Below, one piece after another: positions 1-8,680 of a DNA stretch of 64,000 nt (position 1 is the first letter of the stretch; each line of letters opens with the position of its first letter). Source of the DNA: Pseudolactococcus insecticola (lineage in GTDB: Bacteria > Bacillota > Bacilli > Lactobacillales > Streptococcaceae); assembly GCF_011170065.1 (NCBI RefSeq), contig NZ_BLLH01000005.1, positions 62,001 to 126,000 on the forward strand, given 5' to 3'. Position numbers and translations under genes: made by a program. The notes beneath the pieces were generated by a model. The model made no database searches and had not been told where the DNA came from. It saw only the letters and a program-made list of their open reading frames with translations.

Positions 1-1749
1 GCAGATGCCGATATGAGTTTATATAATGGTGCGGCGGCACCGACTTATACGTCTGACAATGCAGATGTGGCAGTAGATTCTGAGACTGGTATGATTAGCT
101 TTAAGATAGTAAACTCACCAGAACTCAGTGGTTACACAGCTGATAAATCAGAATCGGATCAAAACGTCACAACGGTTTCAACGCCAAATGTCGGGACAAC
201 AGTGACCTATACCAAAGACACTGAAACAACTACCACACCCTCTGAGCCATCAAATGATACTGTATCGCAAGAGCCTGAAACAACAGCATCAAGTTCAGAT
301 GAACAAGGCGAACAGGCAACTTCAGATCCAGATCCTGAGAAACCCAGTGAATCGGTGACAGAACCAGATGCTTCTGAGCCTGCGTCAGAAGTAACAACGA
401 CGGCCCAACCAGATGAATCGGTTACAAATCCAGAGCAAGTGACCGAAAAATCAGAATCTGAACAAGAAAAAGTACCGGACACAACGACGGATCAGCCTAT
501 CGATGAACAGGCTTCAACAACGACAAGTCCGGAACTAGCAGAATCTTTGGAACCGGCAGTAGAACAAACCTCCGCTGAACCTGAGAAAAGTATGTCAAGT
601 GAAGACCCAAATGGTGTAGTGCCAAGTTCAGAATTCTCTGAATCTGAAAAATCAACAGCAGAAGCATCAAGCACACAAGCGCCAAGTTCAGAACTTGCAG
701 AATCAACAACTGAAGTAGCGCCAAATCCAGAAACTTCAACAACACCGACGTCAGATGCCACTGCCACTGAACCTGAAAAATCAACAGCAGCAGAATCAAG
801 TACACAAGCGCCAAGTTCAGAACTTGCAGAACCAGCAACTGAATTAGCACCAAATCCAGAAACTTCAACAACACCGACGTCAGATGCCACTGCCACTGAA
901 CCTGAAAAATCAACAGCAGAAGCACCAAGTACACAAGTGCCAAGTTTAGAACTTGCAGAACCAGCAACTGAAGTAGCACCAAATCCAGAAACCTCAACAA
1001 CACTGACGTCAGCTGTCACTGCCACTGAACCTGAAAAATCAACAGCAGAAGCACCAAGTACACAGGCGCCAAGTTCAGAACTTTCAGAATCAACAACTGA
1101 AGTAGCACCAAATCCAGAAACCTCAACAACACTGACGTCAGCTGTCACTGCCACTGAACCTGAAAAATCAACAGCAGAAGAATCAAGTACACAGGCGCCA
1201 AGTTCAGAACTTTCAGAATCAACAACTGAAGTAGCACCAAATCCAGGAACATCAACAACACCAACGTCAGATGCCACTGCCACTGAACCTGAAAAATCAA
1301 CAGCAGAAGCACCAAGTGCACAAGTGCCAAGTTCAGAGCTTGCAGAATCAACAACTGAAGCAGCACCAAATCCAGAAACCACGAAATCTACTTCGAAACC
1401 AGAATCACAGTCAGTATCATCATCTTCAGAAAAACTTGCTGAAACAAGTTCAGCATCGGTCTCAAAATCAGAGGATGTAGATTTTACTAATGGCTCGGCA
1501 TTCGTTAGCCAACAAGTAGCTTCACAAAAAGATTTGTCGTCTGTCAAGTTGACACCGACTTATGACATTAACCCCAGGGCAACAACTTACTCAGACTCAA
1601 AAAGTAACACAAATAAACTAGCACCGGATCAACAAAGCAACCTCCCAGCAACAGGGGAAGAAATTGAGAACGAAACATTATTTTCAGGTGTTCTTACTTT
1701 GCTATCACTGTCTCTAGGCTACGTTATCAGACGAAAACGTCAAGCATAA
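1..1749 (+). CDS. LPxTG-anchored repeat-rich surface protein (5' truncated by window edge)
   Basis: The frame is open from base 1, so the gene begins outside the window; the ATG at 13 is internal. The first ~75 residues look like the end of a MucBP-type adhesion domain (SGYTADK, then GTTVTYTKD). After this comes a long Pro/Ser/Thr/Glu-rich stalk typical of wall-spanning regions. Inside the stalk, a 43-residue unit (core EPEKSTAEAPSTQAPSSEL) is repeated about six times. The C-terminus is a standard sortase signal: LPATGE, a hydrophobic stretch, then RRKRQA. The protein should be covalently linked to peptidoglycan and act in adhesion or aggregation, by analogy with such proteins; its ligand is unknown. 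A strong terminator follows directly. The N-terminal domains and signal peptide cannot be seen. Confidence 0.85.
   Translation, partial: ADADMSLYNGAAAPTYTSDNADVAVDSETGMISFKIVNSPELSGYTADKSESDQNVTTVSTPNVGTTVTYTKDTETTTTPSEPSNDTVSQEPETTASSSDEQGEQATSDPDPEKPSESVTEPDASEPASEVTTTAQPDESVTNPEQVTEKSESEQEKVPDTTTDQPIDEQASTTTSPELAESLEPAVEQTSAEPEKSMSSEDPNGVVPSSEFSESEKSTAEASSTQAPSSELAESTTEVAPNPETSTTPTSDATATEPEKSTAAESSTQAPSSELAEPATELAPNPETSTTPTSDATATEPEKSTAEAPSTQVPSLELAEPATEVAPNPETSTTLTSAVTATEPEKSTAEAPSTQAPSSELSESTTEVAPNPETSTTLTSAVTATEPEKSTAEESSTQAPSSELSESTTEVAPNPGTSTTPTSDATATEPEKSTAEAPSAQVPSSELAESTTEAAPNPETTKSTSKPESQSVSSSSEKLAETSSASVSKSEDVDFTNGSAFVSQQVASQKDLSSVKLTPTYDINPRATTYSDSKSNTNKLAPDQQSNLPATGEEIENETLFSGVLTLLSLSLGYVIRRKRQA
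643..1380 (+). repeat. Six tandem 129-bp (43-codon) repeats in the stalk of the LPxTG protein
   Basis: The marker ctgaaaaatcaacagcag recurs with starts at 643, 772, 901, 1030, 1159 and 1288, exactly 129 bp apart. Units differ mainly by single-base changes, so they were duplicated recently or are kept alike by recombination. Since 129 is a multiple of three, gain or loss of units changes stalk length without breaking the frame. Confidence 0.9.
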
Positions 1750-1765
1750 GTAAAATGATTGTCTC

Positions 1766-1802
1766 AAAAACTGGTAAGCAACCATATTGCTTACCAGTTT
1801 TT
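1766..1802 (+). terminator. Rho-independent terminator of the LPxTG gene
   Basis: A perfect 16-bp inverted repeat (1766-1781 with 1787-1802) has a five-base loop and T-rich 3' arm, 17 bases after the stop codon. Confidence 0.9.
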
Positions 1803-1823
1803 ACATGAAAAATTCACTATTAA

Positions 1824-1849
1824 AAAAACCGCCAATCAAGGCGGTTTTT
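1824..1849 (-). terminator. Terminator of cysK (works on either strand)
   Basis: Arms 1824-1833 and 1840-1849 (aaaaaccgcc / ggcggttttt) form a 10-bp stem with a six-base loop. It lies about 40 bases beyond the cysK stop on the minus strand and is flanked by A/T tracts on both sides. Confidence 0.85.
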
Positions 1850-1888
1850 CTATATTTGAAATAAGGAGTAATTAAATCAAGTTGGCAA

Positions 1889-2815
1889 TTATTCGCCGAA
1901 GTCGTAAAGGAAAGTAGAGAGGTAGCGTTCGCCGTTATCTGGTGCGAGTGCTAATACTTTTTTACCTTTGCCGAGTTTTTTAGCGACTTCTTTTGCTGCG
2001 TAGACTGCAGCACCACCTGAAACGCCGAGTAGGAAGCCTTCCTGACCGCCGATAGCGCGACCAGTTGCGATGGCATTTTCAGAAGAAACGCGCAAGATTT
2101 CATCATAAGATTTTGTGTCAAGCGTGCCTGGGACGAAACCAGCAGAGATGCCTTGGATTTTGTGTGGGCCAGGTTTTTCACCAGACAAAACAGCAGATTC
2201 GTCAGCTTCGACGACGACGATGTCAATGTTTGGATTGGCTTTTTTAAGGACGTGTGATACACCAGAGATCGTACCACCAGTACCAGCACCGGCTACAAAG
2301 GCATCAAGACCATTTTCGCCAAAGGCAGCTATGATTTCAGGACCCGTTGTTTCTTCGTGAATGCGTGGGTTAGCCGGATTTTCAAACTGAAGAGGCAAGA
2401 AGTAGCCGTTTTCTTCAGCGAGTTCTTTTGCTTTGGCAATGGCAGCCCCCATGCCGCCAGCAGCTGGTGTCAAAACAAGTTCAGCACCGTAAGCTTGGAT
2501 GAGGCGACGACGTTCGATTGAGAAAGTTTCAGGTAGGACGATGACGACTTTGTAACCAAGTGCAGCGCCAACAAAAGCAAGACCAATTCCCGTATTACCA
2601 GAAGTAGGTTCAACGATTGTCCCACCAGGTTTGAGTGAACCATCAGCTTCAGCCGCACGGATCATGTTGAGTGCGATACGGTCTTTGACTGAGCCACCAG
2701 GGTTGAAGGCTTCAAGCTTGACGTAGACGTCTGCTGAATCCGCATCAACGTTGCGAAGTTTGACGATAGGTGTTGCGCCGATAAGATCTGTAATGTTTTC
2801 GTAAATTTTTGACAT
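1889..2815 (-). CDS. cysK: Cysteine synthase (O-acetylserine sulfhydrylase)
   Basis: This PLP enzyme makes L-cysteine from O-acetylserine and sulfide in the cytoplasm. The 308-residue product matches the usual CysK length. It shows the N-terminal [11 protein letters not shown], the PLP lysine in GGSVKDR (about Lys44), the substrate loop TSGNTGIG near residue 70, the glycine-rich [10 protein letters not shown] phosphate-binding loop, and SGGAA near the C-terminus. The start is the ATG at 2815, because GGAGG lies eight bases before it; an upstream in-frame ATG at 2830 overlaps that ribosome-binding site and would add five residues not typical of the family. The gene is monocistronic, divergent from ispH, and ends at its own terminator. 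CysM is the alternative label; the motifs favour CysK. Confidence 0.93.
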   Translation of the reverse strand: MSKIYENITDLIGATPIVKLRNVDADSADVYVKLEAFNPGGSVKDRIALNMIRAAEADGSLKPGGTIVEPTSGNTGIGLAFVGAALGYKVVIVLPETFSIERRRLIQAYGAELVLTPAAGGMGAAIAKAKELAEENGYFLPLQFENPANPRIHEETTGPEIIAAFGENGLDAFVAGAGTGGTISGVSHVLKKANPNIDIVVVEADESAVLSGEKPGPHKIQGISAGFVPGTLDTKSYDEILRVSSENAIATGRAIGGQEGFLLGVSGGAAVYAAKEVAKKLGKGKKVLALAPDNGERYLSTFLYDFGE

Positions 2816-2920
2816 GTAGCTGTCCTCCAAAATAGTTAGTAAATAGTTTATAATATAAGTATAGCGCCGAACAGGTAGTGCGGTGTTATCAAATCATGAA
2901 ATCGGGTATTAAAAAAATTT

Positions 2921-3922
2921 ATGAAGATTAAACATATCACGCCGATGGGCTATTGTTATGGTGTTATTGATGCGATGGTTATCGCAAAAAATGTGGCGAA
3001 GAGCCCAGATTTGCCACGGCCTATCTACATTTTGGGCATGATCGTGCATAACCATCATGTCACCGAAAGTTTTGAAAAAATCGGCGTTAAGACTATTGAT
3101 GGTGAAAATCGTTTGGCGATTTTAGAGCAGATTGACCATGGGACTGTGATTTTTACGGCGCATGGGATTTCTGATGCGGTCAGAACGCGAGCCACTCAAA
3201 AAGGTCTGACGGTAGTCGATGCGTCGTGTCCAGATGTCTTGATCACGCATGAAATCGTCAAAAAAAGATTGGCGGATGGTTATGAGATTATCTATATCGG
3301 GAAAAAAGGTCATCCAGAGCCTGAAGGCGTCGTGGGCATTGATCCAGAGCGGATTCATTTATTAACAAAAGTTTCTGACGTTGCTGATTTATCGCTTTCT
3401 GGTAAGATTTTCATGACCAATCAGACGACCATGAGCATGTGGGATGTGGCAGATATCATGGCTACTGTCAGAAGCAAATTTCCACAGGTGATTGAGCATA
3501 GTGACATTTGCCAAGCGACAAATGAGCGCCAGATTGCTGTGGCTGAGCAAGCTGTTGGCTGTGATCTGACAATCGTCGTGGGAGATCCTCGCTCTAACAA
3601 CACCAACCGACTAGCTGAGGTCTCGCGCGATCAAGCTCGTGTGCCAGCGCATCGTGTGGCAGATGTGTCAGAGATTGACCCTGCCTGGCTGACAGCGATG
3701 TCTGATGATGCTGTGATTGCTGTCACAGCAGGTGCGTCAACGCCAACAGCGATTGTTCGCGAGGTGATGGATTATTTGACGTATTTTGATGGGAATAGCG
3801 CTGCACGTGCGACGAGTCAAGTGACTTATGAGGAAATCATTCCACGTGGAGCTGCGCGTGATCTGACGAAAAAACGTGAACGGCGTTTGGACGTTCTGCG
3901 CAAACAGGCGTTTGAAAACTGA
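2921..3922 (+). CDS. ispH: 4-hydroxy-3-methylbut-2-enyl diphosphate reductase (IspH/LytB)
   Basis: IspH is the [4Fe-4S] enzyme that turns HMBPP into IPP and DMAPP, the last step of the MEP isoprenoid route. The 333-residue protein keeps the three cluster cysteines: Cys12 (GYCYGV), Cys103 (DASCPDV) and Cys197 (DICQATNERQ). It also has GHPEPEG with the catalytic glutamate, TNQTT, and the C-terminal AGASTP motif. It stands alone between cysK and the glycosyltransferase operon; no other MEP gene is in the window. The ribosome-binding site before ATG 2921 is weak. Lactococci and streptococci are known mainly as mevalonate-pathway users, so an ispH here may be an isolated gene, but this cannot be settled from one window. 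Confidence 0.88.
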   Translation: MKIKHITPMGYCYGVIDAMVIAKNVAKSPDLPRPIYILGMIVHNHHVTESFEKIGVKTIDGENRLAILEQIDHGTVIFTAHGISDAVRTRATQKGLTVVDASCPDVLITHEIVKKRLADGYEIIYIGKKGHPEPEGVVGIDPERIHLLTKVSDVADLSLSGKIFMTNQTTMSMWDVADIMATVRSKFPQVIEHSDICQATNERQIAVAEQAVGCDLTIVVGDPRSNNTNRLAEVSRDQARVPAHRVADVSEIDPAWLTAMSDDAVIAVTAGASTPTAIVREVMDYLTYFDGNSAARATSQVTYEEIIPRGAARDLTKKRERRLDVLRKQAFEN

Positions 3923-3933
3923 CTTAATATCAT

Positions 3934-3973
3934 AAAAAAACGTTTCTTGATTGAAATCAAGAAACGTTTTTTT
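3934..3973. terminator. Bidirectional terminator between ispH and the convergent glycosyltransferase operon
   Basis: A near-perfect 19-bp inverted repeat (3934-3952 with 3955-3973) has A and T tracts at both edges. It starts 12 bases after the ispH stop, and its far end overlaps the last codon of the minus-strand gene, so it can serve both. Confidence 0.9.
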
Positions 3974-5429
3974 AGTTGGCTGAGCTTAAATCCAGCTGTA
4001 ATTTATTACCTTGTAAGAGGTCGCTACGTTCTAGCAGGACTTGGGATTGGTCCATAATCAAAATCGGCAATTGATGGGCATTTGCGACTTGTAGCCAAGG
4101 TGTGAAGGCGTTTAGCGGATCAAATGTGACTAGGGCGCTCGCATGCGTGAGCACAAATGTTTCAGCACTGACACCATTGACATCAGCAAAAGGCGACATG
4201 GTTAGGAAAATCGGCTCTTGTGCGTCAAATCCGAGTGCACGGCCATTTTCCTTGTTGAAGGTGTCAATAAAATCTTTTGCTTCAGGCGTCACGATAGGCG
4301 ACAAAATAAAGCATTTGAGATCAGGATAGTCCTTTTTGACGTCAATGACGAGTTTGGACAAGGCTTCAACTCGTGGCAGATCAAGGACTTGGTCAATGAG
4401 GGTGTAGAAACTGTCATTGTGAGTTGTCTCAAGTTTTACTGAGACGTCAGCAAGATCAGGTTCGTAAACAACATGGCGATCCGCTGAAAAGGCAGCCTTG
4501 TAAAAATCAAACTGACTTTTACTTGAGACGATAAAGTCATCAAAGTTTGCTGTGTCATCAAGCAATGCCGCACCATAAGGGGCTTGCGTCAGATCTTGCG
4601 GTGCAGTCTGAACAACGGTATTCACGACGAGATGACGCAGGATTTTTTCACTTGGCAGATGATCATCCATGGTGTGGTTGATGGCAGAGTTGAGTTCAAT
4701 CGTGTGGTTGTAAATTTCATCACCATTTCTGACGAGATCGCTCATAAATTGACGGAACATCTGAAATTCATTATCAAAATGCAGTGTCTTGCCATCCATC
4801 GTTCTGATGACGTAAGACGTCGGTAAAAACTGGTCGTCCAGGCGCGTACCATGGTCATCGTGGGCATTCATGATGAAAACCTCAATGCGTGGCACGGCAT
4901 TTCTATCATAATGCGTCAGGTGATTAAGCTGGCGGCCTGGGCTGTGACTTGGTAAGTTAAAGTAAGCCGTGCTCGCCTTGTAGCCGCGGTAGTCGTAAAT
5001 ATCTGATACGGCCATGGAGTTGGTCCGCAATTTCCACTGGATCTCGTTAATCGTCATATCTTTGTCAAATGGAATTGGCGTGATTTTTGCGACTGCACGA
5101 CCATGCTCAAGCATGTACTGCAAACCGTCCTTAGCACCATTGATCTGATAGCGTGAGCGGTCGACAAATGGCGAATTTTCAAGGTTCTGATGCTGGTCAG
5201 GCACGAGGTCAGTATCGGTATAATATCTGTACATATTGAGCACGTCAGCATCTGTTAAGTCGTAGTGTTTGAGGATGGCAGTCAGGCTGTTATTGAAATT
5301 TTTAGTGACCAGCTTGACCTTAGCACCTGCAGTTTTCAGGCGTTTATACTGCAAAATCGCCGTCAGCTCATCTGCATTTTGATTGAAAGTCAGATCAGCT
5401 AATGTGATATACGTCGTTGTCTGTGCCAT
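3972..5429 (-). CDS. GtfB-like glycosyltransferase partner subunit
   Basis: This 485-residue protein resembles Gtf2/GtfB, the non-catalytic partner that binds acceptor polypeptide and stabilises GtfA when O-linked GlcNAc is put on serine-rich adhesins. Evidence: the mixed N-terminal domain with DIYDYRGYK (a similar DLRGFKS occurs in the upstream GtfA-like protein), a C-terminal half resembling a degraded GT-B domain without a clear nucleotide-sugar glutamate motif, and position directly after a GT4-type gene. Its start overlaps the upstream stop (TAATG, one shared base), with GGAG seven bases before the ATG, so translation is coupled. Possible substrates are the serine/threonine-rich surface proteins elsewhere in the window. 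A wall-teichoic-acid role cannot be excluded. Confidence 0.6.
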   Translation of the reverse strand: MAQTTTYITLADLTFNQNADELTAILQYKRLKTAGAKVKLVTKNFNNSLTAILKHYDLTDADVLNMYRYYTDTDLVPDQHQNLENSPFVDRSRYQINGAKDGLQYMLEHGRAVAKITPIPFDKDMTINEIQWKLRTNSMAVSDIYDYRGYKASTAYFNLPSHSPGRQLNHLTHYDRNAVPRIEVFIMNAHDDHGTRLDDQFLPTSYVIRTMDGKTLHFDNEFQMFRQFMSDLVRNGDEIYNHTIELNSAINHTMDDHLPSEKILRHLVVNTVVQTAPQDLTQAPYGAALLDDTANFDDFIVSSKSQFDFYKAAFSADRHVVYEPDLADVSVKLETTHNDSFYTLIDQVLDLPRVEALSKLVIDVKKDYPDLKCFILSPIVTPEAKDFIDTFNKENGRALGFDAQEPIFLTMSPFADVNGVSAETFVLTHASALVTFDPLNAFTPWLQVANAHQLPILIMDQSQVLLERSDLLQGNKLQLDLSSAN

Positions 5430-7411
5430 TAGGCGTCTCCTTTTTGAGTATCAGCATCAAATGATAAAATCAGTGATTCCCAGTCGGCAAGCACTGCTTG
5501 TGGTGAGAAGTGTGTCTGTGCAAATGTCTGAGCCTGCTCAGAATAGCGTTGCAACTTATCCGAGTCACTAAATAAGTCAACGATAGCTTGCCCCATAGCA
5601 GCCCAAGCCTGTTCATTTTGCGCTAGATCTTCTTTTGAAACGAGCAGATTACCATAGTCATAGATTGGCTTTGCGTAAGGCAGCTCGACCACATCTCGCA
5701 TCTCTGGAAAATCTGTGACGATAGCGCCTGTCGAGAGATAGCGCTCGTGGTAAGTCAGCGGCACGACACCTTGGGAAATGGCCTCAGTCACAGCTAGGTT
5801 GAAGCCTTCCATGTGGCTAGTCACAGTAAATAACTGGCTGCGTTGTTCGACTTCTTGGATAATTTTTGGATCATTGAGGTAGCCGTGCAGGACAAATCCT
5901 GGGCGTGGCACATCTGACGGTCCAGTCCAGATACCCTTGTCATCGTACTGAGCTTGAACTTCTTTTGGCAGTTTATCAAATAAGTACTCATTGTCAAAGT
6001 CAGCATTGATGCCTGTTTTATCCACGACATACTTGATCTGACGCGGCGTAATGGCGTTATCACCCATGTCAAGTGAGCCGTAAGAATCAAGTACAGCGTC
6101 AGGCGCGCCATGTGTGCGAGCATAAGCAACAGCAGCAACAGCAGCTTCAATGCGCTTGTCCATGACAACGCGGGAAATGGTGATGACTGAATTAGGGTTG
6201 CGCGCGGCCATTGGCACGAGGGGAGCGCTCAGTTGGCTAGGTGTCAAAACCCCAACAGGAATCGTTGCAAAATGCGCTTTTTCAGGTTTAAAACGAGCAA
6301 TGACATCCCGTGTTTGCTCAGGCGTCGCACTCACAACAGCATCGAAAAACTCGTAGTTTCCGACAAAATGCGTCTTTTGTCCCGCACTCAGCCCATAACG
6401 GAAATTATTATTGAGCACGCCGTTATTCGCCTCGGGATCTGCCATATCTGACAGGCCAGTATGCCCATTGTGCAAGAAATAAATGGTTTTGGCTGGTTTT
6501 GAAAAACCGTCTGTGATTTTTTCTTGATGGTCATTGAGACGGTCAAGAATCCAGATATTATCGGCATTTTCTGTGTAATAATAACTGTTAACGTCGTCCA
6601 TCCACTGTGCTGTGAGCTCAGTCATGGTATCAAACATGACGGATGGCCCGTTTTCGTAGTTAAGTTTCCAGCCAGCACTTAGACGGTTGGCGTAGGTCTG
6701 TCCGTTAGCGTCTTTGAGCTCACCTATAATCTCATTTGCAGCTGTTCCTGCGCCGTTTGCGCCCATTTCTGTGATATTTTCATAGTCTTCCATGAAAAAG
6801 TGCTCGATTGTCACGCGACCAGTCGAGCTAAAAAACTGTTCTGACGCGATTTTATTATCACCTGAATAGATTTGTGTCAGAGACTTGAAACCACGCAAAT
6901 CATAGGTGTCAACGGTCGTCAGATTGGCAAAATGGTCAAAGTTTTCGACAAAGGCGACAGGTTTACGATTGGCTGTGCCAAAGTGTTTGCCATCATGGTA
7001 ATGTACACGTGCCACCAAAAAATCACCGACTTTGAGATTATAAACACGATTCGCGCGGTCTTCGTCGACATTTGTAATTTCTTGTCCAAAAAACTGTCCG
7101 AACGATAGGTCGTCAACACTGAGGCTACCGAGTTCTCCGTCATACAGGCGGTCCCCGCCATACCAGTCAAATAGATTGTTGATATTTTCATCCTTAAAAG
7201 CCATCTGCGCTTGGCGCGTGACAAAATGGAGGATCGGATCAAAATGGTTAAAAGTGAGCTGAAAAGGGATACCCGCCTGCTCAAAGAGCTGATTACGCTG
7301 GACCTGTGCAAACTCAATACCTGATTTTGCTTCGCCAGCACCCTCATTACTTGAAAAAATCATGTTGGGCAAGTTGCCGTTTTTATCTAAAATTGTCTTG
7401 AAATTTGTCAT
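5429..7411 (-). CDS. GtfA-like GT4-family glycosyltransferase
   Basis: The 660-residue protein is a retaining GT-B glycosyltransferase. The C-terminal half carries the GT4 signature EGFNLAVTE (E-x7-E) and the preceding SHMEGF. The N-terminal half has the all-beta insert (DLRGFKSLTQIY, VTIEHFF) shared by GtfA and TagE/TarM-like enzymes. GtfA/Gtf1 members add the first GlcNAc to Ser/Thr of adhesins in complex with GtfB; the coupled downstream gene supports that reading. At about 660 residues it is longer than the usual ~500 of GtfA, the extra length lying in the N-terminal 150 residues and the mid-part. The start at 7411 (MTNFKTIL) is chosen over ATG 7432 because AAGGA lies nine bases before it. 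An alternative is a poly(glycerol-phosphate) glycosyltransferase. Confidence 0.68.
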   Translation of the reverse strand: MTNFKTILDKNGNLPNMIFSSNEGAGEAKSGIEFAQVQRNQLFEQAGIPFQLTFNHFDPILHFVTRQAQMAFKDENINNLFDWYGGDRLYDGELGSLSVDDLSFGQFFGQEITNVDEDRANRVYNLKVGDFLVARVHYHDGKHFGTANRKPVAFVENFDHFANLTTVDTYDLRGFKSLTQIYSGDNKIASEQFFSSTGRVTIEHFFMEDYENITEMGANGAGTAANEIIGELKDANGQTYANRLSAGWKLNYENGPSVMFDTMTELTAQWMDDVNSYYYTENADNIWILDRLNDHQEKITDGFSKPAKTIYFLHNGHTGLSDMADPEANNGVLNNNFRYGLSAGQKTHFVGNYEFFDAVVSATPEQTRDVIARFKPEKAHFATIPVGVLTPSQLSAPLVPMAARNPNSVITISRVVMDKRIEAAVAAVAYARTHGAPDAVLDSYGSLDMGDNAITPRQIKYVVDKTGINADFDNEYLFDKLPKEVQAQYDDKGIWTGPSDVPRPGFVLHGYLNDPKIIQEVEQRSQLFTVTSHMEGFNLAVTEAISQGVVPLTYHERYLSTGAIVTDFPEMRDVVELPYAKPIYDYGNLLVSKEDLAQNEQAWAAMGQAIVDLFSDSDKLQRYSEQAQTFAQTHFSPQAVLADWESLILSFDADTQKGDA

Positions 7412-7444
7412 GAATGTTCGTCCTTGTATCATATTCTAAGTCTA

Positions 7445-7453
7445 ATTATATCA
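7445..7453 (-). promoter_or_regulatory. Extended -10 promoter of the gtfA/gtfB-like operon
   Basis: Read on the minus strand, 7453-7445 is TGA-TATAAT, an extended -10 about 34 bases before the chosen start. No convincing -35 hexamer stands 17 bases further up. Confidence 0.6.
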
Positions 7454-7522
7454 AAAAAATCCATAATTTGTTACCGTCATTGGCCTATTTACTAACCAAA
7501 ATCAAAAAAATGATGAGTCAAA

Positions 7523-7998
7523 ATGAAGTCTGCGCTTGCGACTGGTGAAGTCGTGACAGATACCAGTCAGGCGACTAAGATAGCCAAGCATAAGAAATGG
7601 TATAATAATACTATCAGTTATGAGGATTTGAGTGATGAGCTTAAGAAAAAAGTGAACATCAATCCTGATATGAATAATCGTCATATTGTTGGTACGCAGC
7701 AATGGAAAGATAAGGTTATCAATTATCAAAAAGACTTGATAAAACAAGGATATGACGGAAAAGCTTTGCCTAGTAAGCTATTGATTGATAATGAGGAAGC
7801 ACAAAAATTGTAGAACAAATGCGATTCCCTAAAGGATTCAGTGGCAAAGGTGTTGTGAATCACGAATTGAATGATTATATTGCGATATATATTGACCCAA
7901 AAACAGGGGAAAAAATTAAAACTAAATCGGTTAAAGCTGCATTCAGAAAAACTGGCAGTCACTTAACACCTAAAGACCTAAGAGAGGATAGACGATAA
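7523..7998 (+). pseudogene. Orphan polymorphic-toxin C-terminal domain, copy 1 (frameshifted)
   Basis: Bases 7523-7813 encode 96 residues (INPDMNNRHIVGTQQW, then PSKLLIDNEEAQ) that end at TAG. From 7819 the next frame continues the same domain (MRFPKGF, YIAIYIDPKTGE, FRKTGSHLTPKDLRED) to TAA at 7998. Alignment with copy 2 downstream shows one base missing in the caaaaattg stretch near 7801-7810, which explains the break. The RHIxGTxxW then AQxIV order resembles the Ntox50 (polymorphic toxin type 50) C-terminal domain. No delivery domain or signal precedes it, and ATG 7523 lacks a ribosome-binding site, so this is a leftover toxin tip rather than a working toxin. Its end overlaps the start of the immunity-like gene (TAATG). 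Confidence 0.6.
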
Positions 7999-8207
7999 TG
8001 GATATTAAAAAAGCCACGCATTATAGGCGGAAAAACATTAATATTTTAATGAAAGATGGCAAAGAATATACTGGTTTCTTTGAAGATTACGCAGATAGTG
8101 AAGATGTTGAAGTTGATACAATTCAACTAGAAAATCAAGAATTATGGGGTGACTGGTTGAAAGAAATTCCAGTACCAGAAATCCAATCAATCGAGGAGAT
8201 AAAATAA
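7998..8207 (+). CDS. Small immunity-like protein, copy 1
   Basis: A 69-residue acidic protein starting MDIKKATHYRRKNINILMKDGK. Its ATG overlaps the stop of the toxin fragment by one base and has GAGAGG nine bases upstream, so it is translationally coupled, as expected for a toxin-immunity pair. It is clearly homologous to the product at 8471-8680 (shared KDG, GFF, LENxxLW, PIPVP or EIPVP, then SIEEI). Many acidic residues fit binding to a basic toxin. I do not recognise a named immunity family; the role is inferred from position, size, charge and duplication. Unlike the toxin tip before it, this gene is intact, which suggests selection to keep protection. Confidence 0.7.
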   Translation: MDIKKATHYRRKNINILMKDGKEYTGFFEDYADSEDVEVDTIQLENQELWGDWLKEIPVPEIQSIEEIK

Positions 8208-8471
8208 GGCATCAAAAAAGGATATGATGGTAAAGCATTACCAAGTAAACTATTGATTGATAATAAGCAATCGCAAGAAATTGTGGAATAACTGCGATTA
8301 CCTAAGGGATTCAATGGCTTAAGGCCTGTAACTTATGAAGCTGAAGATTATATTGCGATATTCATAGACCCTGAAACTGGAGAAGAAATTAAAACTAAAT
8401 TTGTAACTGTGTCGTTTAGAAAGACAGGCAGTCACTTAACACCTAAAAAACTAAGAGAGGATAAACGATAA
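8208..8471 (+). pseudogene. Orphan toxin C-terminal fragment, copy 2 (truncated, in-frame stop)
   Basis: Directly after the first immunity gene, the frame from 8208 reads GIKKGYDGKALPSKLLIDN and IVE, then a TAA stop at 8289-8291, then LRLPKGF, YIAIFIDPETGEE and FRKTGSHLTPKKLRED to TAA at 8469-8471. It is homologous to the last ~90 residues of copy 1 but lacks the N-terminal half, has no start codon and carries a nonsense codon. It looks like the junction left when a second toxin-tip/immunity cassette recombined behind the first. Confidence 0.65.
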
Positions 8472-8680
8472 TGGATGTAAAAAAAGTTACGCCTTTTAGG
8501 CAAAAAGATATTAAAGTTCTGATGAAAGACGGAACGGTATTTATAGGTTTTTTTGACAGCTATGAAGATATGGAAGATGTTGACGTGCATACGATTCTAT
8601 TGGAAAATGAAGATTTATGGTTCAATGAATTACAACCAATTCCAGTACCAGACATCTTATCAATCGAGGAGATAAACTAA
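8471..8680 (+). CDS. Small immunity-like protein, copy 2
   Basis: A 69-residue acidic protein (MDVKKVTPFRQKDIKVLMKDGT) about half identical to copy 1 across its full length. Its ATG overlaps the stop of the second toxin fragment (TAATG), preceded by GAGAGG, the same arrangement as copy 1. The two copies have diverged well beyond sequencing error, suggesting immunity to two variants of the same toxin family. The stop overlaps the ATG of the broken gene that follows. Function is inferred from context only. Confidence 0.7.
   Translation: MDVKKVTPFRQKDIKVLMKDGTVFIGFFDSYEDMEDVDVHTILLENEDLWFNELQPIPVPDILSIEEIN

Noticed and set aside
492-1547. Long open frame on the minus strand across the first surface-protein gene
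   Set aside because: It is the mirror of the in-frame 129-bp repeats; composition is what antisense of Pro/Ser/Thr codons gives, and no ribosome-binding site or promoter supports it.
2849-2863. TATAAT/TATACT boxes in the cysK-ispH gap as assigned promoters
   Set aside because: Such boxes occur on both strands, but neither has a -35 at proper spacing or a TGn extension, so I could not assign them to a gene.
7523-7813. The 96-codon frame as an independent functional gene
   Set aside because: It has no ribosome-binding site, and alignment with the second copy shows that its stop results from a one-base deletion inside a longer domain.
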